Source: Collinsella sp. MSK.8.10 (lineage in GTDB: Bacteria; Actinomycetota; Coriobacteriia; Coriobacteriales; Coriobacteriaceae). Taken from it: 39,627 nucleotides of DNA. The DNA lies in NCBI RefSeq assembly GCF_019041915.1, contig NZ_JAHPYF010000011.1, positions 1 to 39,627 of the forward strand, given 5' to 3'. A model generated the notes under the pieces. That model ran no database searches. It was not told the DNA's origin and saw only the letters and a program-made list of their open reading frames with translations. A program made the translations under genes and the position numbers. Positions 8,891-16,844 of this stretch are shown here, in pieces; position 1 is the stretch's first letter, and each line of letters opens with the position of its first letter.

Positions 8891-9256
8891 TTATTTGTGA
8901 AGAACATCGGCTAGCCGCAGGATTGAAATCATCGACCGATAAGTGAGTTCCACTTTTTCGCCCGCAAGCAGTCGTTTCGAGCCAATCTCATCTAGCCCCA
9001 CAAGCTGAGAAAACAGCGGGCTGCTCATCGTGCCCTCGTCAATTGATTCCCTTATGGTCTTCAAAACGTCCGTATCATGAAGCGACGCCGAGCTGTAGGG
9101 GGCAACACGAGCGGAACTCTCAATTAACGACGAAACAAAAGGATGGAGATGCTTTGGACATAGTCCATCAAACACCACATCCCCATTGTCATCCGAGCCG
9201 ACTAGTCGCCAACTATAATGATCGACCCAGTCGTCTCCGTCATATATGGTGTCCAT
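8891..9256 (-). CDS. Hypothetical protein on a low-GC islet
   Basis: 121 residues, not recognised. Acidic N-terminal half (MDTIYDGDDWVDHYSWRLVG) with CPKHLHPFV. The C-terminal part, SQLVGLDEIGSKRLLAGEKV then a helix ISILRLADVLHK, weakly recalls the end of an XRE helix-turn-helix, which would fit an antitoxin or prophage-type regulator, but I would not assign that. Start ATG has GGGAAG 6 bp upstream. Base composition is clearly lower in GC than the neighbours, and the gene sits between murB and a duplicate of the murB 3' tail, so it was probably inserted. Confidence 0.6.
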   Translation of the reverse strand: MDTIYDGDDWVDHYSWRLVGSDDNGDVVFDGLCPKHLHPFVSSLIESSARVAPYSSASLHDTDVLKTIRESIDEGTMSSPLFSQLVGLDEIGSKRLLAGEKVELTYRSMISILRLADVLHK

Positions 9257-9470
9257 GAGCAACTTCCCGTCTAGAGAGACCTATTTGGACATCGGGGCGC
9301 AAGACCGCAATCCATATAGGACCAGCAGCAGCTCCAACCCAACGCACCGCTCGACAATTGCAAATTGCGGCTATTTTAAATCTACATGATCAGTTCGAGT
9401 TCGCAACAAGGCGATTATTGCAACTAGGTTATATTTCATTTTCCACTTTGGTGAGCCGTCGGCTCCAAAT

Positions 9471-9507
9471 TCCAAAACCGAAGTCCACGGAGTCGATAAA
9501 TCCATTT
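9471..9507 (+). pseudogene. Fragment resembling the murB 3' end
   Basis: CCGAAGTCCACGGAGTCG (9479-9496) matches the last codons of murB (8793-8810) at 17 of 18 positions. In the frame corresponding to murB it reads TEVHGVDKSI then stop, against the murB ending PEVHRVGEFL then stop. A strong terminator follows at once. This looks like the displaced original end of murB. The rest of 9257-9470 is AT-richer and contains no gene I can support. Confidence 0.5.
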
Positions 9508-9509
9508 AA

Positions 9510-9533
9510 AAAAGGCCCCGAAAGGGGCCTTCG
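9510..9533 (+). terminator. Rho-independent terminator-like hairpin
   Basis: AAGGCCCC-GAAA-GGGGCCTT, a compact GC stem with a GAAA tetraloop, placed just after the murB-tail fragment. It is plausibly the ancestral murB terminator. Confidence 0.6.
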
Positions 9534-9583
9534 CCATATTTATTCAGACAACCAGTCCGGTGTGTGACGCATTGGATCCGAGA

Positions 9584-9714
9584 GGTCCGTGGCTGCCCGG
9601 AAGGCATTAGGTTGATCGCGAGTTCCGCACGAGCCGGAGAGCACTTAATGTGCTCTCCGTGCGAGCAGGACTGCCCGAGCAGGCAACCTAATGCCTTCCG
9701 GGCAGCCACGGACC
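9584..9714 (+). repeat. Giant hairpin, family B copy 1 (B1)
   Basis: Perfect 31-bp arms (9584-9614 and 9684-9714) enclose a 69-nt conserved core (9615-9683). The core begins ATCGCGAGTTCCGCACGAG, has an internal hairpin GGAGAGCAC-TTAAT-GTGCTCTCC and ends in a repeated GAGCAGG. The arm sequence is unlike those of the other copies except for the innermost AGGTTG. It lies 19 bp downstream of the cell-wall hydrolase stop codon, core reading opposite to that gene. Confidence 0.88.
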
Positions 9715-9733
9715 AACTTACTTCAAACCGCCG

Positions 9734-10939
9734 TTACGACAGTGCAATACCGCCAAGCCAGCCCCAACGCACGCCAGAGCCAGTGCCGTAGAACCGAATA
9801 AACGCATCAAGCGACTTAGACGTAATGGCACCCTCGTTGCTCATAACGATGCCGCCGCCAACGTAGATACCCACATGACCGTAGATAAGGCCCGGAGCAC
9901 CCGTGCCGCTGTGCGAGGAATCGGCCACGATCATGCCCACCTGCAATGCCGAGCGGTCGGAGCTATAGCACCATGCGTTAAACATATCGCACGCGTTGCC
10001 GCCAAAGTAGCCAACGCCAGCGTTACGGAAGACATTGGTAACCCACGCCGCGCACCAGTTCTGACCCGGCGAAGGCGTAGAGTAGCACGCGTTGATGACG
10101 GCCTGCTGTTTGCCCGAGCCGGCATTCTGTTGCGGGGTTCCGGGCGCATACGATCCGCCACCCGAGCTTGAACCACCCGAGTAGGAATTGTTCTTGTTCG
10201 CGGCGGCGGCAGCAGCGGCGGCCTTCCTGGCAGCCTCCTCAGCCTGGGCGGCAGCGAGGATCTCGGAATCGCGCTGAGCCATGAGCTCCTTGACGTCGTC
10301 GGAAAGACCGTTCAGCACGGTCTGGACTTCTTGCTGCTTGGCCTGCATATCCTGCATCTGAGCCGTCTGCTGGTCCTTGAGCTTCTCTAAGTCGGCTTTC
10401 TGCGACTCAAGCTCGGTCTTTTGCGCATCGAGCTCTTCCTGGATGGTCTGGATATCCTCGATGGCATCGCGGTCGCTCTTGTTGATCTTCTCAACGTAAT
10501 GCGCGTTGGCGACGAGTTCCTCAAACGAGCCAGAGGCCAGCAGCAGCGACAGGATGTTCGTGCCGCCGGACTTGTAGCTGGCGGCCACGCGATCGGAAAG
10601 GTCATTGCGCTTCTTCTTGAGCTCGGCCTTCTTTTCATCGATCTGGGCTTGCGTGTCGTCAATCTTGCCCTGGACATTCTCGATGTCGTTGAGGGTCTGG
10701 GCATTCTTGTTGGCCAGCGCCGCATACTCATTTGCGATGCTGTCGAGCTGGGCCTGAACCTCGTCGAGCTGGGCCTGGGCGGCATTCAGTTTATCGGTGG
10801 TTTCTTTGGAAGCCTCCGCCGCATGGGCGCGAGCGGGCAGGCCAAAAAGAACTGCCGCAGAAGCGGCGCCGAACAGGGCCTTGAGGGCAGTGCGGCGCGA
10901 GAGCTCCTGGGAAAGGATGGAATCGCTGTTTGGTGACAT
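9734..10939 (-). CDS. Secreted coiled-coil peptidoglycan hydrolase, NlpC/P60- or CHAP-like
   Basis: 401 residues. The N-terminus carries a twin-arginine-type signal (SRRTALKALFGAA, hydrophobic to LPARAHA, cleavage near residue 40). Residues about 47-240 are a long coiled coil with Ala/Gln/Glu/Lys heptads of the PcsB/EnvC type, followed by Ala-rich and Gly/Ser-rich linkers. The C-terminal 120 residues form a cysteine peptidase/amidase domain with the likely nucleophile in NWCAAWVTNVF and the His in YGHVGIYVGGG. Such proteins cut peptidoglycan during division, the coiled coil usually restraining or positioning the catalytic domain. GGAG lies upstream of the ATG. It is a single-gene unit, divergent from galE, and ends at giant hairpin B1. 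Confidence 0.85.
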   Translation of the reverse strand: MSPNSDSILSQELSRRTALKALFGAASAAVLFGLPARAHAAEASKETTDKLNAAQAQLDEVQAQLDSIANEYAALANKNAQTLNDIENVQGKIDDTQAQIDEKKAELKKKRNDLSDRVAASYKSGGTNILSLLLASGSFEELVANAHYVEKINKSDRDAIEDIQTIQEELDAQKTELESQKADLEKLKDQQTAQMQDMQAKQQEVQTVLNGLSDDVKELMAQRDSEILAAAQAEEAARKAAAAAAAANKNNSYSGGSSSGGGSYAPGTPQQNAGSGKQQAVINACYSTPSPGQNWCAAWVTNVFRNAGVGYFGGNACDMFNAWCYSSDRSALQVGMIVADSSHSGTGAPGLIYGHVGIYVGGGIVMSNEGAITSKSLDAFIRFYGTGSGVRWGWLGGIALS

Positions 10940-11161
10940 ATGTACTCCGTTACATGCTTATTTATATGTCGCTCAACTCATACATATTAGCGTACATATG
11001 GCGCGTCCCAACGATTTCCACGAACGGCAGGAAACTGCAAGGTCAGCGGCTCGTAAGCAAATGCCAAAGATCAGGTTATGCGTACGCAAGCTCTTCTATG
11101 AGTACGTTAGCACAATCCTCTGCTTTTCCTCAGCGCACGATTTGGGCGTCCCCGCCTGCGC

Positions 11162-11167
11162 TATACT
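11162..11167 (+). promoter_or_regulatory. Likely -10 box of galE
   Basis: TATACT, 38 bp before the galE ATG. The -35 region (TTTGGG around 11141) is weak and spaced a little short. The remaining 10940-11161 interval holds several ACATAT/CATATG words but nothing I can assign. Confidence 0.4.
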
Positions 11168-11204
11168 CCCCTCTAGAAGTGTTCCTGATTCGATAGGAGA
11201 CTAC

Positions 11205-12266
11205 ATGTCCAAAGCACTCGACCCCAAAGACACCTGCGTCCTCGTTACCGGTGGCGCCGGCTTTATCGGCTCGCACACCGTCGTTCAGCTGCTCGAGGGT
11301 GGCTACCAGGTCGTCATCGTCGATGATCTCTCCAACTCCAGCGCCGTCGCCGTCGACCGCGTCAAGACCATCGTGGGCGACGAGGCCGCCAAGAACCTCA
11401 CCTTCTACGAGGCCAACGTGCTCGACCGCGATGCGATGAACAAGATCTTCGATACCCATCAGATCGACCGCGTCATCCACTTTGCCGGCTTTAAGGCCGT
11501 CGGCGAGTCGGTGAGCAAGCCCGTCGAGTACTACCACAACAACATCGAGAACACCCTGGTGCTCATCGACGTCATGCGCAACCATGGCTGCAAGTCCATC
11601 ATCTTCTCGAGCTCCTCGACCGTCTACGGCGACCCGGACAACCCGCCCGTCACCGAGGAAGACCCCAAGAAGCCCGCAACCAACCCCTATGGCTGGACCA
11701 AGTGGATGATCGAGCAGATCCTTATGGACGTCCACACCGCCGACCCCGAGTGGGACGTCGTGCTGCTCCGTTACTTCAACCCCATCGGCGCTCATCCGTC
11801 GGGCCTGATCGGCGAGGACCCCAAGGGCATCCCCAACAACCTGGTGCCCTATGTCGCCCAGGTCGCCGTGGGCAAGCTCGAGGCCGTTCAGGTCTTTGGC
11901 AACGACTACCCCACCCCCGACGGCACCGGCGTGCGCGACTACATCCACGTGTGCGATCTGGCCTCTGGTCACGTTGCCGCCCTTAACTGGATGAACGGCA
12001 AGACCGGCGTCGAGATCTTTAACCTGGGCACCGGCACCGGCACCTCGGTACTCGAGGTCGTCGCCGCCTTCTCCAAGGCTTGTGGCAAGGAGCTGCCCTA
12101 CGTGATCCGCGAGCGCCGCGCCGGCGACATCGCTGCCAACTGGTGCGATGCCTCCAAGGCCGAGCGCATGATGGGCTGGAAGGCCCAGTACGACATCGCG
12201 GACATGTGCCGCGATAGCTGGAACTGGCAGAGCCACAACCCCAACGGCTTCACCGACGCCGAGTAG
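11205..12266 (+). CDS. galE: UDP-glucose 4-epimerase
   Basis: 353-residue short-chain dehydrogenase/epimerase interconverting UDP-glucose and UDP-galactose, for galactose use and surface sugars. NAD-binding VTGGAGFIGSH at residues 14-24, VIHFAGFKAVGES, the catalytic Ser region SSSSTVYGDP, and the Tyr-x3-Lys motif in NPYGWTKWMIEQ. The ending GDIAANWCDASKAERMMGW is typical of GalE. The ATG has AGGAG at optimal spacing; the open frame extends far upstream, but that part lies antisense to the hydrolase signal sequence and is not coding. Followed by a strong terminator, so a single-gene unit. Confidence 0.95.
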   Translation: MSKALDPKDTCVLVTGGAGFIGSHTVVQLLEGGYQVVIVDDLSNSSAVAVDRVKTIVGDEAAKNLTFYEANVLDRDAMNKIFDTHQIDRVIHFAGFKAVGESVSKPVEYYHNNIENTLVLIDVMRNHGCKSIIFSSSSTVYGDPDNPPVTEEDPKKPATNPYGWTKWMIEQILMDVHTADPEWDVVLLRYFNPIGAHPSGLIGEDPKGIPNNLVPYVAQVAVGKLEAVQVFGNDYPTPDGTGVRDYIHVCDLASGHVAALNWMNGKTGVEIFNLGTGTGTSVLEVVAAFSKACGKELPYVIRERRAGDIAANWCDASKAERMMGWKAQYDIADMCRDSWNWQSHNPNGFTDAE

Positions 12267-12288
12267 CAAAAACCTACATACCGTTCTT

Positions 12289-12322
12289 GCCCCGATCTCA
12301 CGTTGTGAGGTCGGGGCTTTTT
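12289..12322 (+). terminator. galE terminator
   Basis: 13-bp stem GCCCCGATCTCAC (12289-12301) with GTGAGGTCGGGGC (12305-12317), 3-nt loop, followed by TTTTT. Confidence 0.9.
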
Positions 12323-12378
12323 CATGGCATGTAGCCATTCGCCGAAAATCGACCAACTTTTTTATCTTGCCTGTACAT

Positions 12379-12388
12379 GTTTAAACAA
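12379..12388. promoter_or_regulatory. TTGTTYAAAC box upstream of malQ, with possible -10
   Basis: GTTTAAACAA (reverse complement TTGTTTAAAC), part of the palindrome TGTTTAAACA, lies 8 bp upstream of a good -10 box TACAAT (12396-12401). The same 10-bp word occurs upstream of the ABC importer and the gntR/PTS genes. At this position it would overlap the promoter. Confidence 0.45.
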
Positions 12389-12486
12389 CATGTTTTACAA
12401 TAGGCGTATCGAATCAGAACATCGGAGGCGGACTGCACACCCATCGGCAGGCCGACCCCACAACAAGAAGGTTGGTGAGCGCATTC

Positions 12487-13992
12487 ATGGAGCGTGCAAG
12501 CGGCGTCCTCATGCCCGTCTCATCTCTGCCCGGACCATACGGAATCGGCGGCTTTGGCTGGAATGCCTACGACTTCGTCGATTTTCTCGCCTCGTGCAAA
12601 CAACATTACTGGCAGATTCTGCCCCTTACGACGACCAGCTATGGCGATTCGCCTTATCAGTCGTTCTCGGCCCGCGCAGGCAACCCCAACTTTATCGACT
12701 TTGCCGAGCTTATCGAGGCAGGGTATCTGGAGCAGCGCGATATCGATGGCGTGTATCTGGGATCCGACCCCAGCAATGTCGACTACGGTGCCATCTTTGG
12801 TGGCCGCCGTCAGATTCTCGACCGCGCCGCCGAGCGCTTTGCTGCCGACAAGCCGGCCGATTTCGATGACTTTATCCAGGCCAACGAGGACTGGCTCATC
12901 CCCTACTGTGAGTTCATGACCGTCAAAGAGGAGTGCGGTCTCAAGGCGTTTTGGGAGTGGCCCGCGGAGCTCCGCACCCGCGGCGAGGCTTCCGCCAAGG
13001 TCTGCGCCGACCATCCGGCGCGTATGCTCTACCACCAGATGACGCAGTACTTCTTCGATCGCCAGTGGAGCCGCCTCAAGGCCTATGCCAACGAGCGCGA
13101 CATTCTCATCATCGGCGACCTGCCCATCTATGTCTCGCGTGACTCCGTCGAGATGTGGGCGACGCCTGAGCTCTTTAAGATCGACACCGCCGGCAATCCC
13201 GTGAGCGTCGCCGGCACGCCGCCCGACCAGTTCTCGGCCACCGGCCAGTACTGGGGCAACCCCATCTACGACTGGGACGCCATGGAGTCCGACGGCTTCT
13301 CCTGGTGGGAGGGCCGCATTCGCGCCGCCCTCGACATGTACGACGTCATCCGCCTGGATCACTTCCGCGGCTTCGAGGCCTATTGGGAGGTGCCGTTCTC
13401 CTCGCCCGATTCGTCCTACGGTTCGTGGACGCAGGGTCCCGGCCTCAAGTTCTTCAAGACGCTCGAGGAAAAGCTCGGCACGCTGCCCATCATCGCCGAG
13501 GACCTGGGCTTCCTCACCCCCGGTGTCATCGACATGCGCGACAACTCGGGCTTCCCCGGCATGAAGATCCTGCAGTTTGCCTTTGAGGGCACCAACTCGT
13601 ACTACCTGCCGCATAACTACATCGCCAACACCGTCGCCTATGTGGGCACCCACGATAACGAGACGGCGCGCGGTTGGTTTGAGGGAACGGCCACCCCGCG
13701 TCAGCGCGAGCAGGCAGCCCTGTACACCCATCAGCAGGCCGGCGAACCCATGGCAGATGCACTCAATCGCACCATCGCCGCCAGCGTGAGCGACACGTGC
13801 ATCTACACCATGCAGGACCTGCTCAACTTGGGCAACGAGGCGCGCATCAACACCCCTGCCACGCTGGGCGGCAACTGGACCTGGCGCATGCTCGACGGCG
13901 CCATCACCCGCGAGCTCGAGCACAAACTCACCGACTGGACCGAGACCTACTTCCGCATCCCGTCGGAAGCCGAAATCGAGCTTCCTCAATAG
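12487..13992 (+). CDS. malQ: 4-alpha-glucanotransferase (amylomaltase)
   Basis: 501-residue glycoside hydrolase family 77 enzyme that transfers maltosyl units between alpha-1,4-glucans, releasing glucose and making longer chains for GlgP. Family marks: start ERASGVLMPVSSLPGPYGIG, SPYQSFSARAGNPNFID, GDLPIYVSRDSVEMWA, the nucleophile region IRLDHFRGFEAYWEVP, the acid/base region IIAEDLGFLTPGV and the transition-state Asp in VGTHDNETARGW. The ATG has GGTGAG upstream; TTG and GTG starts 5 and 4 codons earlier are also possible. glgP follows on the same strand after 128 bp, interrupted by a GC-rich hairpin. Confidence 0.93.
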   Translation: MERASGVLMPVSSLPGPYGIGGFGWNAYDFVDFLASCKQHYWQILPLTTTSYGDSPYQSFSARAGNPNFIDFAELIEAGYLEQRDIDGVYLGSDPSNVDYGAIFGGRRQILDRAAERFAADKPADFDDFIQANEDWLIPYCEFMTVKEECGLKAFWEWPAELRTRGEASAKVCADHPARMLYHQMTQYFFDRQWSRLKAYANERDILIIGDLPIYVSRDSVEMWATPELFKIDTAGNPVSVAGTPPDQFSATGQYWGNPIYDWDAMESDGFSWWEGRIRAALDMYDVIRLDHFRGFEAYWEVPFSSPDSSYGSWTQGPGLKFFKTLEEKLGTLPIIAEDLGFLTPGVIDMRDNSGFPGMKILQFAFEGTNSYYLPHNYIANTVAYVGTHDNETARGWFEGTATPRQREQAALYTHQQAGEPMADALNRTIAASVSDTCIYTMQDLLNLGNEARINTPATLGGNWTWRMLDGAITRELEHKLTDWTETYFRIPSEAEIELPQ

Positions 13993-14039
13993 GAGCTACC
14001 GCGCCCGACCCCTCCCCACCGTGCGGACGCGCTTGCTTA

Positions 14040-14073
14040 CCCGCGCGAGGCCACCCCAATCCCCTCGCGCGGG
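14040..14073 (+). terminator. GC-rich hairpin between malQ and glgP
   Basis: 11-bp stem CCCGCGCGAGG (14040-14050) with CCTCGCGCGGG (14063-14073), 12-nt loop, followed by ATTCTTATG. The T-run is weak, so it may be a partial terminator or a processing/stability element between two co-transcribed genes. Confidence 0.55.
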
Positions 14074-14120
14074 ATTCTTATGAATTGCAGACATGTAATC
14101 AACCCATTACAGGAGGAAAC

Positions 14121-16388
14121 ATGCCCCAAATTGACCTCATGGAACTCGCCGAGCAGTCTTTTGGCACCTCGCTCGAGCAGCTCGACGACCGTCGCATTTA
14201 CAAGCTGCTGGTCAAACTCGTGCAGGAGCGCTCCGCCGCCTGCCCGCTCAACAACGGCAAGAAAAAGCTCTATTACATTTCCGCCGAATTTTTGATCGGC
14301 AAGCTGCTCATCAACAACATGATCGACCTCGGCATCTACGACGAGGTTAAGGACCAGCTCACCGCCGCAGGCCACGACCTCAACAAGATCGAGGAGTTCG
14401 AGGTCGAGCCGTCGCTCGGCAACGGCGGCCTGGGCCGCCTGGCCGCGTGCTTCCTGGATTCCATCGCCACGCTGGGCTTGACCGGCGATGGCGTGGGCCT
14501 CAACTATCACTACGGTCTGTTCCGTCAGCGCTTTGTCGACAACCAGCAGAAGGCCGTCCCCGACGAGTGGCTCGGTGAGCAGGACATCCTAGTCGACGAT
14601 GACCGCTCCTACACCGTCGAGTTCGGCGATTTTGCCGTTACCTCCAAGCTCGTCAACATCGACGTGCCCGGTTACGGCCAGCCCACCAAGAACCGTCTGC
14701 GCTTGTTCGACCTGGCGAGCGTCGACGACGGCCTGGTCCCCGGCAGCTCCATCGACTTCGACAAGACCGAGATCGCCAAAAACCTCACCTTGTTCCTCTA
14801 CCCCGACGATTCCGACGAGCAGGGCCGCCTGCTTCGCATCTACCAGGAATACTTCATGGTGAGCAACGCCGCCCAGCTCCTGATCGACGAGGCCATCGAG
14901 CGCGGCAGCAACCTGCACGATCTGGCCGACTACGCCGTGGTCCAAATTAACGACACGCACCCCACCATGGTCATCCCCGAGCTCATTCGCTTGCTCACCA
15001 CCGAGCATGGCATCGAGTTTGACGAGGCCGTGACCATCGTACGCTCCATGGTCGCCTACACTAACCACACGATTCTTGCCGAGGCGCTCGAGAAGTGGCC
15101 GCTCGCCAGCCTGCAGAAGGTCTCCCCTGTCATCGCCGACATTATCGTCAAGCTCGATGAGATCGCGAAGGCCGAGCACGATGACCCGCGCGTCGCCATC
15201 ATCGACGAATACGACACCGTCCACATGGCCCACATGGACATCCACTTTGGCTTCTCCATCAACGGCGTAGCCGCCCTCCACACCAAGATCTTGGAGGACA
15301 CCGAGCTTCATCCGTTCTACGAGATCTATCCCGAGAAGTTCTCCAACAAGACCAACGGCATCACCTTCCGCCGCTGGATCCATGGGGCCAACCCCGCGCT
15401 CGCCAGCCTGCTCGACGATGTGATCGGCACCGACTGGCGCAGCACCGGCGATCTGAGCAAACTCGCCAAGTTCGCCGACGACAAGGACGTTCTTGAGCGC
15501 CTGGCCGCCACCAAGGTCGAGGCCAAGGCCATCATGCGCCAGTTCATGGCGCTCGAGCAGGGCGTGACCATTCCCTCCAACGCCATCATCGACGTTCAGG
15601 TCAAGCGTATCCACGAGTACAAGCGCCAGCAGATGCTCGCGCTCTACATCATCTGGAAGTACCTCGATATCAAGAACGGCAACAGGCCTAAGCACCCCGT
15701 CACCATCATCTTTGGCGGCAAGGCGGCGCCTGCCTACACTATCGCGCAGGACATCATCCATCTGATCCTGACGCTGTCGCAGTGGATTGCAAACGACCCC
15801 GACGTGGCTCCCTACCTGCAGATTGTCATGATCGAGAACTACAACGTCACCGCCGCCGAGCGCGTGATCCCCGCCGCTGACATCTCCGAGCAGATCAGCC
15901 TGGCCTCCAAGGAGGCGAGCGGCACCTCCAACATGAAGTTCATGCTCAACGGCGCCCTAACCCTGTGCACGCTCGACGGTGCCAACGTGGAGATTGCCGA
16001 GCTCGTGGGCGACGAGAACATCTATACCTTTGGTGCCTCGTCCAAACAGGTCGAGCAGCTCTACGCCGACGGCACCTACAACGCCGGTGCGCTCTACCGC
16101 AAGCCCGGCATTAAACTGCTGGTGGACTTCATCACCAACCCGGCCTTTATGGCAACCGGCAACGCCGAGCGCCTGCAGCGCCTGCACGACGACATTAAGG
16201 GCAAGGACTGGTTTATGGCCCTGCTCGACATTGAGGAGTACATCCAGACCAAGGAGCGCGTGCTGGCCGACTACGAGGACCAGGACGCCTGGATGCGCAA
16301 GGCGCTCATCAATATCGCCAACGCCGGCACCTTCTCGTCCGACCGTACGATCTCCCAGTACAACGACGAGATCTGGCACCTGAGCTAG
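14121..16388 (+). CDS. glgP: Glycogen/maltodextrin phosphorylase
   Basis: 755-residue PLP enzyme of GT35 that releases glucose-1-P from alpha-1,4-glucan ends with phosphate. It has PSLGNGGLGRLAACFLDS near residue 100, the ATP/substrate-site QINDTHPTM, the NKTNGITFRRW motif, VKRIHEYKRQQM and the PLP lysine (residue 606) in EASGTSNMKFMLNGAL; the canonical motif has GTGNMKF, here Ser replaces Gly. Start ATG preceded by AGGAGGAAAC, a very strong ribosome site; the frame stays open upstream into malQ but without a ribosome site. With MalQ it forms the classical maltodextrin route yielding glucose and glucose-1-P. Confidence 0.95.
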   Translation: MPQIDLMELAEQSFGTSLEQLDDRRIYKLLVKLVQERSAACPLNNGKKKLYYISAEFLIGKLLINNMIDLGIYDEVKDQLTAAGHDLNKIEEFEVEPSLGNGGLGRLAACFLDSIATLGLTGDGVGLNYHYGLFRQRFVDNQQKAVPDEWLGEQDILVDDDRSYTVEFGDFAVTSKLVNIDVPGYGQPTKNRLRLFDLASVDDGLVPGSSIDFDKTEIAKNLTLFLYPDDSDEQGRLLRIYQEYFMVSNAAQLLIDEAIERGSNLHDLADYAVVQINDTHPTMVIPELIRLLTTEHGIEFDEAVTIVRSMVAYTNHTILAEALEKWPLASLQKVSPVIADIIVKLDEIAKAEHDDPRVAIIDEYDTVHMAHMDIHFGFSINGVAALHTKILEDTELHPFYEIYPEKFSNKTNGITFRRWIHGANPALASLLDDVIGTDWRSTGDLSKLAKFADDKDVLERLAATKVEAKAIMRQFMALEQGVTIPSNAIIDVQVKRIHEYKRQQMLALYIIWKYLDIKNGNRPKHPVTIIFGGKAAPAYTIAQDIIHLILTLSQWIANDPDVAPYLQIVMIENYNVTAAERVIPAADISEQISLASKEASGTSNMKFMLNGALTLCTLDGANVEIAELVGDENIYTFGASSKQVEQLYADGTYNAGALYRKPGIKLLVDFITNPAFMATGNAERLQRLHDDIKGKDWFMALLDIEEYIQTKERVLADYEDQDAWMRKALINIANAGTFSSDRTISQYNDEIWHLS

Positions 16389-16415
16389 CTCATTCCCCTT
16401 ACCCATCCTCTTGAG

Positions 16416-16447
16416 AAACGGAGTCGTGGCAACACGGCTCCGTTTTT
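16416..16447 (+). terminator. glgP terminator
   Basis: 13-bp stem AAACGGAGTCGTG with CACGGCTCCGTTT, GCAA tetraloop, followed by a T-run. Confidence 0.92.
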
Positions 16448-16487
16448 TGTGCCCGCACGTTACCCTGTGATCCGACTCGGCCAAACA

Positions 16488-16705
16488 ATCTCGATCCGTA
16501 GCAATTACTCAACCAAAACGGTCCCAGCCGTTACAGATTGAGACATACCGGCCCCTCCCCTTGGGTTTATCTCAATCTGTAACATCTAGCAGGTGAAATT
16601 CGCCTTTGGTGTTACAGATTTTGATGAAATGGTTAGCTCAGCGGAACTGTCTCGATCTGTAACATCTAACGTCCGAAATCGGCCCTATCCGTTACAGATC
16701 GAGAC
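16488..16705. repeat. Three tandem 57-bp palindromic units
   Basis: Units at 16488-16544, 16569-16625 and 16649-16705, period 80-81 bp. Each unit is bounded by 15-bp inverted ends of consensus GTCTCGATCTGTAAC ... GTTACAGATCGAGAC. The first left end and the second right end are diverged. After the left end units 2 and 3 share ATCTA, and their centres share GAAAT; the 23-24-bp spacers are unrelated. The array fills most of the 456-bp gap between glgP and the ABC operon, which has no gene. Confidence 0.8.
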
Positions 16706-16741
16706 AAACGACCGGTCAGACAGTCCCAACACAAAGAAAGG

Positions 16742-16776
16742 CTCCCCTCTCGCCCAGTGGACGGGAGGGGAGCCTT
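16742..16776 (-). terminator. Terminator of the ABC importer operon
   Basis: Stem GGCTCCCCTC with GAGGGGAGCC around a 15-nt loop; on the minus strand it is followed by TTTCTTTG. It lies 70 bp past the stop codon of the ATPase gene. Confidence 0.85.
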
Positions 16777-16844
16777 ATATGTGACCGCGGCAAAAGGATG
16801 GCAATACCGCAGTCGCCCAAAGGAAGGGCCTGGTTGCACCGGGC

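Noticed and set aside
9358..9567. 69-codon frame on plus strand in the low-GC islet
   Set aside because: No ribosome site; runs through the terminator hairpin at 9510-9533 and into the repeat region; the murB-like match is in another frame.
9584..9714. Insertion sequence with terminal inverted repeats
   Set aside because: Interior is only 69 nt with no coding capacity, and the inverted arms differ at every locus, unlike transposon ends, which are conserved.
16488..16705. CRISPR array
   Set aside because: Repeats are themselves palindromic units of 57 bp with inverted ends and spacers of 23-24 bp; there are only three units, diverged from each other, and no cas genes.
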